Source of the DNA: Schoenoplectus triqueter
Lineage: Eukaryota > Streptophyta > Magnoliopsida > Poales > Cyperaceae
Length of the DNA stretch: 32,316 nucleotides
Reading direction: 5' to 3'
NCBI GenBank assembly: GCA_964058805.1
Contig: CAXKVV010001603.1
Span: forward strand, 1 to 32,316
Below are positions 1-9,201 of this stretch, in pieces (the first letter of the stretch is position 1; each line of letters begins with the position of its first letter). Made by a program: the position numbers and the translations under genes. The notes below the pieces were generated by a model, which saw only the letters and a program-made list of their open reading frames with translations, was not told the origin of the DNA and did no database searches.

Positions 1-259
1 AATTTTTTGATTTAGTACTAATTAAAACTTAAATATACACTAATTATATACTAATTAAGATTAATTAATATTTAATTGCTTAAAATTATAAAAAAAATTA
101 TTCTACACGGGTCGGGTCGGGTCGGGTCGACCCGTGACTCGATCGGGTCGGGTACGGGTTATGATTTTTGGACCCGAATTTAATCAGATCAGGTTCAGGT
201 CGAGTCAAAAAATAATAAAATAATATAACCCGATCTGACCCGACCCATTAATACCTCTA
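1..259. mobile_element. hAT-type MITE, right-hand part, cut by window edge
   Basis: The segment carries tandem GGGTC/GACCC words around 108-150 and again at 225-247, in an otherwise AT-only sequence, and ends with CATTAATACCTCTA at 259. Its order of blocks (AT-rich part with ACTAATTAAAACTTAAATAT, then the CGGGT cluster, then AATAATAAAATAATAT, then GACCCGACCCATT) repeats that of 27200-27483, so both are copies of one family. The 27 kb copy has hAT-like ends, and I transfer that class to this one. The left end lies outside the window, so no target-site duplication can be checked. Confidence 0.6.
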
Positions 260-262
260 GTC

Positions 263-985
263 GAGTGCATTGAATTTTCTTATTATTCAGAATCTAAATA
301 GATCATATAATTATTTTATTGATCATTTATAATACATTAGAAATTAAGAGAAAAATGTACTTATATTACCGAATTTAAACAATAAAGTCGATAAGTTAAA
401 TAATAATAGTAATAAGTTAGAAGACATAAATCTGTTAATGTGAATAATAAAAACTCTAAATATGAACAAATCATTTAACATGAATAATAAAACCGACAAG
501 TTAAATAATTATTCAAACAAAAAATTGTCAGAATTAGAGTTTTAAAGCTTTCAAATTTTTTCGCGAGTCTCCTTGTGTTTTCAATAATAACACACTTAAG
601 TTGAATGATAAATAAGAAAAATGAACAATAAACAATTTAACATGAATAATACTATAATTTTTTTTACAAAAAACTTCATTTATCTCTCTCTCCTCCAGTT
701 ATTAATAATCTATGAGACTTCTTTCAAAAGCTTATCCTTCATTGCTCAAAATAATCAAACTATAAAATGATACTTTGTAGATATAGAGTGCATTAAATTT
801 TCATATTATTTAGGGTCTAACTAAATATACTATAATATTATTTTGTTGACCATTTATTATGCATGGCGTACAAAATAATTGAGAAACAAAAAACATATAT
901 GTATACTGAATATAAATAACAAAGCAGAAAAAATAAATAACAATATTAATAAATTAAATACTAATATTAATAACTTAGAAAAGAA
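263..985. repeat. Ancient tandem duplication, about 523-base period
   Basis: GAGTGCATTGAATTTTC at 263 and GAGTGCATTAAATTTTC at 786 open two diverged copies. They continue in parallel through TATTATT(C/T)AG, ATTATTTT(A/G)TTGA and CATTTAT(A/T)AT, then dissolve into TAA/AAT-rich sequence with repeated TTTAACATGAATAATA (near 473 and 633). No coding potential is seen. It may be part of an old, unrecognised transposon. Confidence 0.5.
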
Positions 986-1140
986 GCATGACCGAGAGGG
1001 GAGAGGGAGATAAAGAGATGAGAGCGACAGTGAAAGGGAGAGGGAGAAGCGAAAGAGAGCGTGAAGAAAGGAAGAAATCGGAGACTGAGAATTAAGGGAG
1101 AGGAGAGGAGAGGAGAGAGGGAGAAACAATATGAAAAGAA
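985..1140. repeat. Purine-rich low-complexity tract
   Basis: This is a GA-rich run (GAGAGGGAGA, GAGAGGAGAGGAG and similar). It creates open minus-strand frames that read as Leu/Ser/Phe-rich peptides, but these are composition artefacts rather than genes. From 1141 to about 1640 I see only AT-rich intergenic sequence with no recognisable gene. Confidence 0.7.
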
Positions 1141-1689
1141 AAAAGAAATATTGTGACGCAAGGAATGATGTAACTAACATGGGTTATGGGTATATAAGAT
1201 CGTGTAACAAGATTTAACAATTCATCCGGGATAAAATTGACATGGACATAAAAATCAGACGAATTTACTTTCTGAAAACCAGCATTAATTAGTCTATATG
1301 GATAAAAGTTCTAATTGGAGTGAATGTTTTCTGTCCTTCATTTTTACAAGGAATTAATGGCACAAGGAGCGAGATGGTTCATGGTCGTGCAATTTCATAA
1401 ACAAATCAATATTCAAATTAGATTCAGGTTTCTAAGAAATCCCTCGTGTTGAGAAAGGATCTCGGAGTAATAACAAAAGTATAGTTTTACGGAAATAAGG
1501 AGAATAATAACAAGGAGCAGTTAAAAGTTGTGTTGTAATTTTGACGTAAATACAATACAATAACTATCTGCGATTGTCAAAGAAACTGACTTACCACATG
1601 GAATAAATCAGCGTTAACTAAAATAAATTAACTTTAAATATTTTTCGCGAAATAGATGTGATTTTATTTTTTTAATTCTTGATACATTG

Positions 1690-2060
1690 AAGAGTTAAGT
1701 TTTCAAACATGTCAAATCATTACTTTTCTCCATCATTGATTTTATTTAAATTTTTTTATTTTCTTCAATCTAAGGGTTTATATAAAATAGTTTCTCCCTT
1801 CTCATTTAAAATAATGTGTATAATATACTTAAAGTAAAACTTAACTCTTAAAATGATCTAGTTTTTTTATATGATCATTTATAGATTATAATATATTTAA
1901 TTATATTATTTATTATAATAATAATAATTATTATTATCATTATCATTATTACTTAACATTTAAAAATATTATGTCTAAATTTTTTAATGTAAAATTTTAT
2001 ATTATTAATTATTTATTTGAGAACTATATTGGTAGGGAAAAACTCAAATTACAGCCCTAG
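1690..2060. repeat. Dispersed repeat family R1, copy 1
   Basis: It shares a long collinear block with 16265-16658 and more weakly with 21790-22081. The common words, in order, are CATTGATTTT, AAAATAGTTTCTC, CTCATTTAAAATAATGT, AAACTTAACTCTTAAAATGAT, a run of ATT/AAT triplets, AAAAATATTATGTC, TTATTTGAGAACTATATT and terminal ACAGCCCTAG. There is no ORF. The class is unknown. The CTAG end followed by T would fit a Helitron 3' end, but I see no hairpin before it. Confidence 0.65.
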
Positions 2061-2840
2061 TATGAATAAAGTCCTAGTCAAATGTAATTACAAATGTTTG
2101 ATGTATGTAATTAATAAAAGAATCTTTTATAATTTAGTGATGAGTAAATTTACTCATAAATAAGAAATCTAAATTCGAGATGGGTTTATATATATATATA
2201 GAACATCATCGCCAGAAAGGAATCAATCTAAAGTATTACAAGGATGTAAGTTTACAACCGATAACATTCCAAATGTGAACAATCCTCAAAAAAAAAAAAA
2301 AATCCTCATTATAGGACAACGCACAACGGTTTTATCTTTAGGAGTTTTCAATTGTGGCTGAATTTCGTTAAAAAATAACTTGCCAAGTGGCTATATTCTG
2401 ATTTTGCTCACTCCGTTACGATTTCTTACATATAAGAGATCGTAAATTATGCGTTCAACAAAGCGTCATGTACTACTGTGCTAAAACCTTCATTAATGTA
2501 ACAGTAGGATGCACATACGATGCATCTCTTTAAAATAGGATAATATCAAAATTTTATTTGTATTAATAAATTAATTTTATGATTTCAAAATATATTACAC
2601 AATAATCACTGATCTTGTTCAATATTATATCAAAAATATTGTTGTATTTAAGCTTTAGAGTTTGATTTTAAAGATTAATTCTCAGTTACTGCGCTTGACA
2701 ACAGGCCACACAAAATAGAGTGTATATCCTCTATAGTAATGCATGTGCATAATAATTTATTATTATCTGAAATCATGATGATCGTCGGATTCAGATCTCA
2801 AACAAAAGTCACAAAAGAGTCTTTTACATTTACGAGACGG

Positions 2841-2890
<50 letters not shown>

Positions 2891-3574
2891 GGCTTTTGCA
2901 ATTACCTTACCACACGATCATTTTTTTTCTATGTACTCAAAATTATTTTTAGACAGAAACTTTAGGATCTCCAACGAAACAAACAGAAAAACAGAATGGA
3001 GGAGCCTTGGGTTTCCAATATGTTTTTCCTGGTGTCCATATTCGGTTAAAGCATAATTTATGAAATTATGGAGACAATATTTTATGATAGGTTATGATAT
3101 CATAAAATATTTTTATTTGGTTGAGCAAATAGAAAAAAACAAAAAAAGAGAGTATATATTTATTTCCTCACATCATAATATATATAATAATAATGATGGT
3201 GACGAAGATGATCAATATCAGTTATGACAATTATTATGATGAAATAAATAATAATAAAGATGACAATGACGATATTTTTTTTGTGGTTGTTGTTGCTATA
3301 CAGCAACAATAACAATTACAGACTATAGTTAAAATAATAATAGTCCGAATAAAAAATAACTGTAAGTTAACAATATATAATATAATAATTATTATATAAT
3401 TGTATCAATATAATATAATAAAAATAACAAACAAAATGATTAATCATAATAATCTAAATAATAATTATTAATTATATGTAAACATTGATAACCAGTTAAC
3501 AACAATATTATAATGATGGTTAAAAATTATGATGATAACTTATTAACATAATATTAGTAACCATCTTAGTATTA
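2061..3574. other. AT-rich intergenic stretch with an (AT)n microsatellite
   Basis: No gene is seen. The stretch holds a pure (AT)n microsatellite at 2843-2884 and many TAA/ATG triplet runs around 3170-3480. The open frame that crosses the microsatellite translates to Tyr-Ile repeats and is not credible as a gene. Confidence 0.7.
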
Positions 3575-3584
3575 ATAATAATTA

Positions 3585-3920
3585 GAGTTGTGTTATGGTG
3601 CTTTACGAAGCATTGTGGGGTCGGTGTTTCAGATTCAAATTTATAATTTCAAATCTGAAATAAACGATCCAAACCGTTCAATTCAATCTTCATATCAAAA
3701 TGTGTCCGCAAATCAAATTTTATATTTTTAGAATTTTTTTACTATTTTTTTCTAATGGGAAAAATGACTTAATCTTAATATTATGGCTCATCTAAAAACA
3801 ATGATTTTCTCACCATCATAAAATAGCAAAAATGTCCTAAAAAATATAATTTGATTTGCTAACATATTTTAATATGGAGATTAAATTGAACGGTTCAGAT
3901 GAAACACCATAACACAACTC
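3585..3920. mobile_element. MULE-type MITE with 10-base target-site duplication
   Basis: The termini are inverted repeats, GAGTTGTGTTATGGTG at the left and its complement CACCATAACACAACTC at the right. The flanks carry the same 10 bases, ATAATAATTA, at 3575-3584 and 3921-3930. Inside the left arm is ACCGTTCAATTCAATCT, matched inverted by AGATTAAATTGAACGGT in the right arm, so the arms are longer but interrupted: the left arm carries extra sequence (about 3601-3665). A 9-11 base duplication fits Mutator-like elements, and at 336 bases it has no room for a transposase. Confidence 0.75.
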
Positions 3921-3930
3921 ATAATAATTA

Positions 3931-4370
3931 TATAAATAATCATAGTTATAATTATATAAATAATCATAGTTATGATTATACTACTACTAACAACAACAAC
4001 AATATCATCATCATCACTGCCAATTGTGGATCCCAAATGAGTTTCTACTCCTTAAATTAGGAAGCCGTTATCACTACTCTTCCCTCTTTATTTCTCTTTT
4101 AGGCCCTATTTGGAGGTAATTTTAAACTGAATTCATGTGGATGCCGGTGCCCAATCATGACAGTTTGTAGGTTACCAAATAAAAGTAGTAGTGTGTGAAA
4201 ACAGATCATTCGGACTGAATTAAAATTGTTATCATATATTTGTGAAGAACTAGATACCAAGAAGGAAAAAAAGAGACCCTAATCTCACGTTTGGGAAAAG
4301 AAAAAGAAAAGTTCCGAACAAGATGTAGAAAAATTGCCCCCGAGTTCGTAAACTCACATAAACCTAGGAA
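3931..4370. other. Intergenic, no gene seen
   Basis: The stretch contains AT-rich sequence, a duplicated ATAATTATATAAATAATCATAG word (3924-3970) and a short AAC/ATC triplet run near 3988-4016. I see no coding region or structured RNA. Confidence 0.6.
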
Positions 4371-4500
4371 TCAGATCCGTTGCCGCGCAGCGCAACACGT
4401 GGTCTGTTCGATCACTTTGAGATTCATGCTAACTCAAATCTCGAAGTAATCGAACGGATTACGTGCTGCTCTGCACGATGCTGCGCGGCAGCGGATCTGA
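4371..4500. repeat. GC-rich hairpin (foldback MITE-like) with a G-box
   Basis: TCAGATCCGTTGCCGCGCAG at 4371 is mirrored by CTGCGCGGCAGCGGATCTGA ending at 4500. Pairing continues inward through CACGTGGTCTGTTCGATCAC against GTAATCGAACGGATTACGTG to AGATT/AATCT, leaving a small loop near 4424-4437. Imperfect direct repeats of CTCATAAACC flank it. A palindromic CACGTG (4396-4401), the G-box core bound by bZIP and bHLH factors, lies in the left arm. It sits about 1 kb before the PAD4 start, so it could affect that promoter; this is inference. Confidence 0.7.
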
Positions 4501-5456
4501 GTCTCATAAACCCATGGAGCTGAAAATATCTAAACATGACCTTAATAATTCATGTTTGACTCTTTAAATAAAAAAATAGAGACTTTATTTTTCATTTATA
4601 CTTCAAGCAAACCTAGTCTGAATACGGAGAACGAATATTCTCATTTCGTATTCTTTTGTATTTTTTTCCCTTAAAAGTGAGATTCTAAATGATGTAAAAA
4701 TTAGGTTAAGTCACTGGAATAGTCTATCAACGGGGAATCATGCACTATAAATATCTCAATATATGAACATGACGTAGTAGTGCATCTTCTAGAATCTGGA
4801 GCCGTGAGTTTCTGTTATCTGCAAAAAAAAATATAGTAGAGACAAAATTTTAAGATCATGTTTATATATATATTTTTTTGAATTTTACTATTCAAATTTC
4901 TAGGTATTTAATTTTGAAATACACTTCGAACTATATCAGAGATTCAGAGCGGATAAGCTCAATCTAGAATGTCATAAGAAAAAGAAAAAAACGAAAAAAA
5001 AAATCGCGCATGCAAATAACGTTTAACAATTATATCTGACCCCAGCTGGTAACATTTTAAGACTTGTACTGAAAAGTTATAAAATTAATCGACTCAAATT
5101 TGGACTGAACTAAAATATCCGATATTTCCAGACCAGAAGACCGGGGAATATTTTCTCTCTCTGTCCCAAGAAAAATAAAAATTCACAACTATAGCTCTTT
5201 TTTTTTAAAATGAATAAAAGAGAACTATCCTTTTTATTTATATGTACGTTCGCACTTCGCAGGTGTCAAGTATGAATGTAAAGAAAGAAAAAAAAAATCG
5301 GATCATGTCACTGTCCAGAGAACGAGTGATAAAGTCGGAAAGTAAAGAAAGAAAAAGAATACCACACAGGGCAAGCACAAAGCACTAAGCACAAATCACA
5401 AAGCACTAAGCACAGTCACACGAGTGGTATCGAATTCTCCATCTAAGAAATTGGCC
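4501..5456 (+). promoter_or_regulatory. Upstream region of the PAD4 gene
   Basis: Candidate sites read from sequence are a W-box core TTGACT (4556-4561), an inverted W-box core GTCAA (5265-5269), an as-1/TGA-like TGACG (4770-4774), and TATA-like CACTATAAATAT (4743-4754). A second AT-rich TATA-like stretch lies at about 5231-5243 (TTTATTTATATG). WRKY and TGA factors acting on defence genes is established knowledge; their use here is inference. Single motifs of five or six bases occur by chance, so only the general assignment as 5' flank is firm. The transcription start is not determined. Confidence 0.4.
5376..5414 (+). repeat. Two-copy 21-base direct repeat in the PAD4 leader
   Basis: CACAAAGCACTAAGCACA occurs at 5376-5393 and again, unchanged, at 5397-5414. 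It lies about 50 bases before the start codon, so it is probably transcribed as 5' untranslated leader or sits in the proximal promoter. No known regulatory motif is recognised in it. Confidence 0.75.
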
Positions 5457-5480
5457 ATGGAAGATGGAAGCAAGGGTTGA
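5457..5480 (+). CDS. Short upstream ORF overlapping the PAD4 start
   Basis: The ATG at 5457 has a good context (G at -3, G at +4) and opens a seven-codon frame (MEDGSKG) that stops at 5478-5480. It overlaps the proposed PAD4 start (5464) in another frame. Scanning ribosomes that use this ATG would miss 5464, so it could reduce PAD4 translation. Whether it matters depends on the real transcript start, which is unknown. Confidence 0.35.
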   Translation: MEDGSKG

Positions 5481-8400
5481 GCCAGCAGCCTCTATGTAAG
5501 CTCTACTACTGGTACATCAAAACCAATTGAAACACCTACACGTACTTTACTCTTTTCTTTTTTTAATTTGCATTGAAGGTTTGAAACAAGCCACGTTTTG
5601 GGTTCTCTCCTTGCGTCTTCTTCCATACTTCCTCAGGCATGGCATCACTGCTCTGTGGCCGACGCAGGTGCGGCCGTTTATGTGCGTGGGTTATGTGGAA
5701 ACACTGTTTATGTGGCGTTCTCTGGTAAGTATGTTGCGAGCTCAGCGGGACCCACGAAAGCATTTGATACCATTGAATTAGGAGGAAGTGGGTTGTTTAG
5801 ACCTTTGGTTGGAGGCGAAGGAGAGGAAGAGGAGAAGGTTAAAGTGCAAGCTCTGGCTTTGCAATTGTTTTTGACTTGTCTCAATAGCCCAAACTTCCAG
5901 GTATCTTTTTTTTGATATTTTCACTTTTTGTTTAAGAAATAAATTGACATTATTTTTTTTTCCTGAACTTCCTAATTAATTGATTTGTTGGTTTGATAGT
6001 CATTTTGTTATGTGAGGATCTAATTCGAGATATTTCTCTTTTCTAATGCAAGGCAAAAATTTCCATTCTCTTGTTCTAACATTTTACTGTTCAAATTATA
6101 TTTTCTCTTTCCGACCTCAGTGAAAAAATGAAGAACTTCAACTTTACAATATTTCATCCACAATTTAACAGTAATTTAAAATCTTCACGAAGTTTCCTAG
6201 AGCAGTCAAACAATATCTGTCCCATTCCTTTTTTATCTTCTAATTAAGTGATTTACGTTGACGGGCAAGACTACTAAATTACGTTATGCATCATTATCCT
6301 AATTGCATGTGCAGAAGATATACCTTTCAATTTGATATATGCTGTGAAAGTAATCACTAATGCTTGAGCCCATATGCCGGCTATCCTCTTCTCAGAGGTG
6401 AATTCCCACATAAGTACTTACAAATGACAAAAAATGGCAAGAGAACTATTGCATTCAGCTGATTGTAAATTATTATTTTTGAATAGTATGCGAAAGGCAT
6501 ACTGAATTTTCATTGAAAAAGAAAAAATACAGAGCGCCTATTTACAAGGCAGCTGATTGTAAATTGGCCAAGTAAACTTGTATGATTAAGCAAGCTGAAG
6601 TAATAGGGATTGTAAATCGTACCAGAGGGCAGCCAGTTTTGGTCTAATCTTGTAAGTGATTATACTGAGAAGTGGACAAACATTAATTGATTTTACACAA
6701 GGAATTCATAGTTACATATTTCTTGGATATGACACTGACACACTGTCAAGCTCAGGCTGAAAACTTTTGCTGATGAGGTACTTTCAATTGTTTCTCACTT
6801 GGAAATATGAAAAAGTAAAGTAAGCTAACAAATTAACTGCATTTTCTCAGGTTCTCCTGCAAGAGATCAAGGACAAACCAGTAATTTTCACGGGCCACTC
6901 CTTGGGGGGATCACTTGCCACCCTTGTAGCTCTCCACTTCCTTAGCAATTCATCTTCAGGCAACTTGAGCTCTTGCAACTCCACCTCTGCACCACCTCTA
7001 TTGTGTGTAACCTTTGGCTCCCCACTACTCGGAAATGAAGCATTCTCTCGCGCCATTTTGCATGAGAGATTGAGTGGCTACTTCTGTCATGTGGTTTCAC
7101 AACATGACATTGTGCCAAGACTTCTATTTTGCCCCTTGGCATCTCTTCTTTCAATTACAGGAGCCCACATGCATTCTTGTAATATTTTGCCAGATGAAGA
7201 GAAGGCTAATTTGCACAAAATTGTGTCAATGCACGTTGGTGAGGCAGCAATGGCCAAAGACAGAGAAAGCCCATATTGGCCATTTGGTAATTACGTCTTC
7301 TGTTCCAAAGAAGGTTCTGTGTGTATTGATAACCCGACAGCAGCAGCACAAATGCTCTATTTTACTTTTGTGGCTGGTATCGAGGTGGTAGATTTGTCAT
7401 ATCGAGATATTGTGGAGAATATACCACAACATTTGCTGTCCAAAAAGGGGGTTGGCGATGAAGAGGACAGTTCTGATGGGGGAATTTCTCTTGTACTTGA
7501 GGCGTCTGGCATAGGAACTATGGTAACTTGATTTGCGTTTTTGACATCATATTTCTTTACAATTAATCTTTTGATATGTTTTTTCCACTACTGGTCCTAT
7601 CTCAGTTTCTAGTACTGTTAAGTTTCATCATACATTTATTTTTGTTTATCATGTCATGTATGCACCAAAGAATTTACCTGTGAAATTATGTTGCTGGTTT
7701 GTATGGGGCCTTGAGCTTGCTTTGGCAGTTTTAAGATTTTAGTATCTGAGATCTCTCTCTGTTGAAACCTACTAAAAATTGCCAGAACTTTGTTTTGTTG
7801 TCTTATCATTGGAATAACATTTTTCTCCTCCAATTTATACCTTGTCAAATTTTTATCCCATTTTGAACTGTTGTGTGTCATCTTTTAGCATGCTTTGTTT
7901 ATCTTTAGTTTTGAGGAAAATATAGATGAATATAAATCAACCAAACATTTGGGAATAACCTGCAGGGAATTGGAGCTCCAGCAGCAACAGAATGCCTCAA
8001 GGCATCCAAGCGTGCGGGTCGCAACCCAAACCTAATCTGTGCAGAGCTTGCAATAAAATTAGGAAAGATAACACCGCATCGTGCAGAAATTGAGTGGTAT
8101 AAGGTGTTATGTGATGATGGCATGGGATACTACGACTCCTTCAAGATGCGCATCTGGCCAAGAAAATATTCCAGAAATAACTTAAACAGAATGAAACTCA
8201 ACCAGTTTTGGGATGAGGTGATTGAGATGTTGCAAAACAACTTTTTACCATATGACTTCCACAAACGTGCCAAATGGGTCAATGCATCCCAATTTTACAT
8301 GCTCTTGGTTGAACCTCTTGACATTGCAGAATATTACCGAACAGAACAGCACAAGACCAAGGGACCGTACTTGACTCATGGCAGGCAGAGGCGGTATGAG

Positions 8401-8730
8401 GTGTTCGACAAATGGTGGAAGGGTAAAAAATATTTGACAGATAACAGTTTCATTAAGAGAAGCAAGTTTGCAGGCTTGACACAAGACTCGTGCTTCTGGG
8501 CTCGGGTTGAACAGGCAAAGGAACTGACTGAGAGATTTAAAACTGAGCAAGATGCTCAGGTGTTGAGGAATTTGAGGAAAGATGTGGTGGAGTTTGAGAA
8601 TTATGCAAAGGATTTGGTTGAGAGAAAGGAGGTTTCTGTTGATGTATTAGCGCCTCGCTCGAGCTATAGCTTGTGGGTTGAGGAATGGAAGAGCATCAAA
8701 TTAGCTCATGGCTTCTGTTCCAGTGGTTGA
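5464..8730 (+). CDS. PAD4: PAD4-like lipase-like immune regulator (four coding exons)
   Basis: The model joins 5464-5495, 5579-5900, 6851-7522 and 7966-8730 (stop TGA 8728-8730), 596 residues. The family protein is nucleocytoplasmic, pairs with EDS1 and supports TIR-receptor and basal immunity through helper NLRs, and is not known to need lipase activity for that.

The class-3 lipase-like domain spans about residues 11-340. It has FETS (12-15), GHSLGG (133-138, Ser135), TFGSPLLGN (172-180), HVVSQHDIVPR (198-208, Asp204) and YWPFG (260-264). The EP domain covers about 345-596, with IEWYK (384-388), GYYD (396-399), FWDEVI (423-428), EPLDIAEYY (458-466) and KEVSVDV.

The order YWPFG, then VCIDN, then the C-terminal SSYSLW matches PAD4 rather than SAG101 or EDS1. 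The third triad residue, His, has no clear equivalent near 295-312. The start at 5464 (A at -3, G at +4) rests on a predicted first intron. The gene name is confident; exact exon 1 is not. Confidence 0.93.
5496..5578 (+). other. PAD4 intron 1 (predicted, 83 bases)
   Basis: The donor is TAT|GTAAGC at 5496. A T-rich tract (TTTTCTTTTTTTAATTTG) leads to the acceptor TTGAAG| at 5578. The intron is needed because the conserved RFETS-type N-terminus is preceded in frame by TGA at 5574-5576. Splicing joins AT and G into a new ATG (residue 11) just before FETS. Exon 1 would hold only 32 coding bases. Confidence 0.65.
5901..6850 (+). other. PAD4 intron 2 (950 bases)
   Basis: The donor is TTCCAG|GTATCT at 5901 and the acceptor ATTTTCTCAG| at 6850; both flanking codons are phase 0. 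Splicing joins NSPNFQ to VLLQEIKDKP, keeping the frame into GHSLGG. It contains the 78-base retroposed fragment listed separately. No other coding sequence is seen in it. Confidence 0.85.
6456..6565 (-). mobile_element. Truncated retroposon fragment with 16-base target-site duplication
   Basis: CAGCTGATTGTAAATT occurs at 6456-6471 and again, identical, at 6550-6565. Between them lie 78 bases (6472-6549). Read on the minus strand these run from CCTTGTAAATAGGCG through CAATGAAAATTCAGTATGCC to an A-rich tail CAAAAATAAT. A long perfect duplication, a 3' A-rich tail and short length together indicate a 5'-truncated, LINE-mobilised insertion in PAD4 intron 2. The source family cannot be named without a search. 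Confidence 0.75.
7523..7965 (+). other. PAD4 intron 3 (443 bases)
   Basis: The donor is ACTATG|GTAACT at 7523 and the acceptor AATAACCTGCAG| at 7965, phase 0. It joins the end of the lipase-like domain (EASGIGTM) to the linker and EP domain (GIGAPAATECLK). Retention would end translation at the TGA at 7529-7531, so an intron-retained transcript would encode only the lipase-like domain. Confidence 0.85.
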
Positions 8731-8890
8731 AAATGAATAGATAGGATAGTATGCCTGTAACATAGAGTATATTAGAGTAATTATCATCCGATCATGGTGA
8801 ATTGACCGGATATCAGTCTTGTATATAATAGTTATGTAACGTATAGAACGGCATGTTAGATATGCCTTGTTTTATTCAGTTTTTCTGGCA
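8731..8890 (+). terminator. Probable PAD4 3' untranslated region
   Basis: After the stop at 8730 the sequence has TGTA words (8755, 8820, 8834) and AT/T-rich stretches up to TTGTTTTATTCAG near 8880, the kind of loosely conserved signals plants use for 3' end formation. No canonical AATAAA is present in this interval, so the cleavage point is a guess. Confidence 0.4.
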
Positions 8891-8994
8891 ATCTTAGGGG
8901 GGAATACAAGCTGGGTGCTTTAATTTTTAAAAAAATTGCCTCAAAGGTATTTCTTGTTTGATGTATCTCAGAACAATTATAATGAGTGTAAATA

Positions 8995-9201
8995 CTACAT
9001 GTTGTGATTTAAGAGGAACTGAGTAGGCGTGTATGTTCCATTAAACAAAAAAGAAAAAGAAGTGTTTACAACTTGAAATATACAAGTCTGAACCGCTACA
9101 AAAACATCCAAAACGGTTCCTTTCCTTGATAGGATGGCCAGTGTCTTTTGCTGAATGCAAAATTCCTGGTACTTGACGGTAAAGGCAAAAATATCTTTCA
9201 A
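8995..9201 (-). other. Unrecognised minus-strand open frame, possible exon relic
   Basis: The minus strand from 9201 reads KDIFAFTVKYQEFCIQQKT followed by LAILSRKGTV. This is a more protein-like composition than the AT-rich surroundings, and I cannot assign it to a family. It may be an exon or pseudogene remnant of a convergent neighbour, or chance. No ATG-plus-splice model around it is convincing. Confidence 0.2.

Noticed and set aside
857..1180. Minus-strand open frames rich in Leu, Ser and Phe
   Set aside because: They are translations of a GA-rich low-complexity tract and have no domain or start context.
2739..3056. 105-codon frame upstream of PAD4
   Set aside because: It runs through an (AT)n microsatellite (Tyr-Ile repeat), has no recognisable motif, and is composition-driven.
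5464..8730. SAG101 or EDS1 as the identity of the gene
   Set aside because: The order HVVSQHDIVPR, YWPFG, VCIDN and the C-terminal KEVSVDV...SSYSLW follows PAD4. SAG101 has a degenerate GXSXG region, and EDS1 has a different C-terminus.
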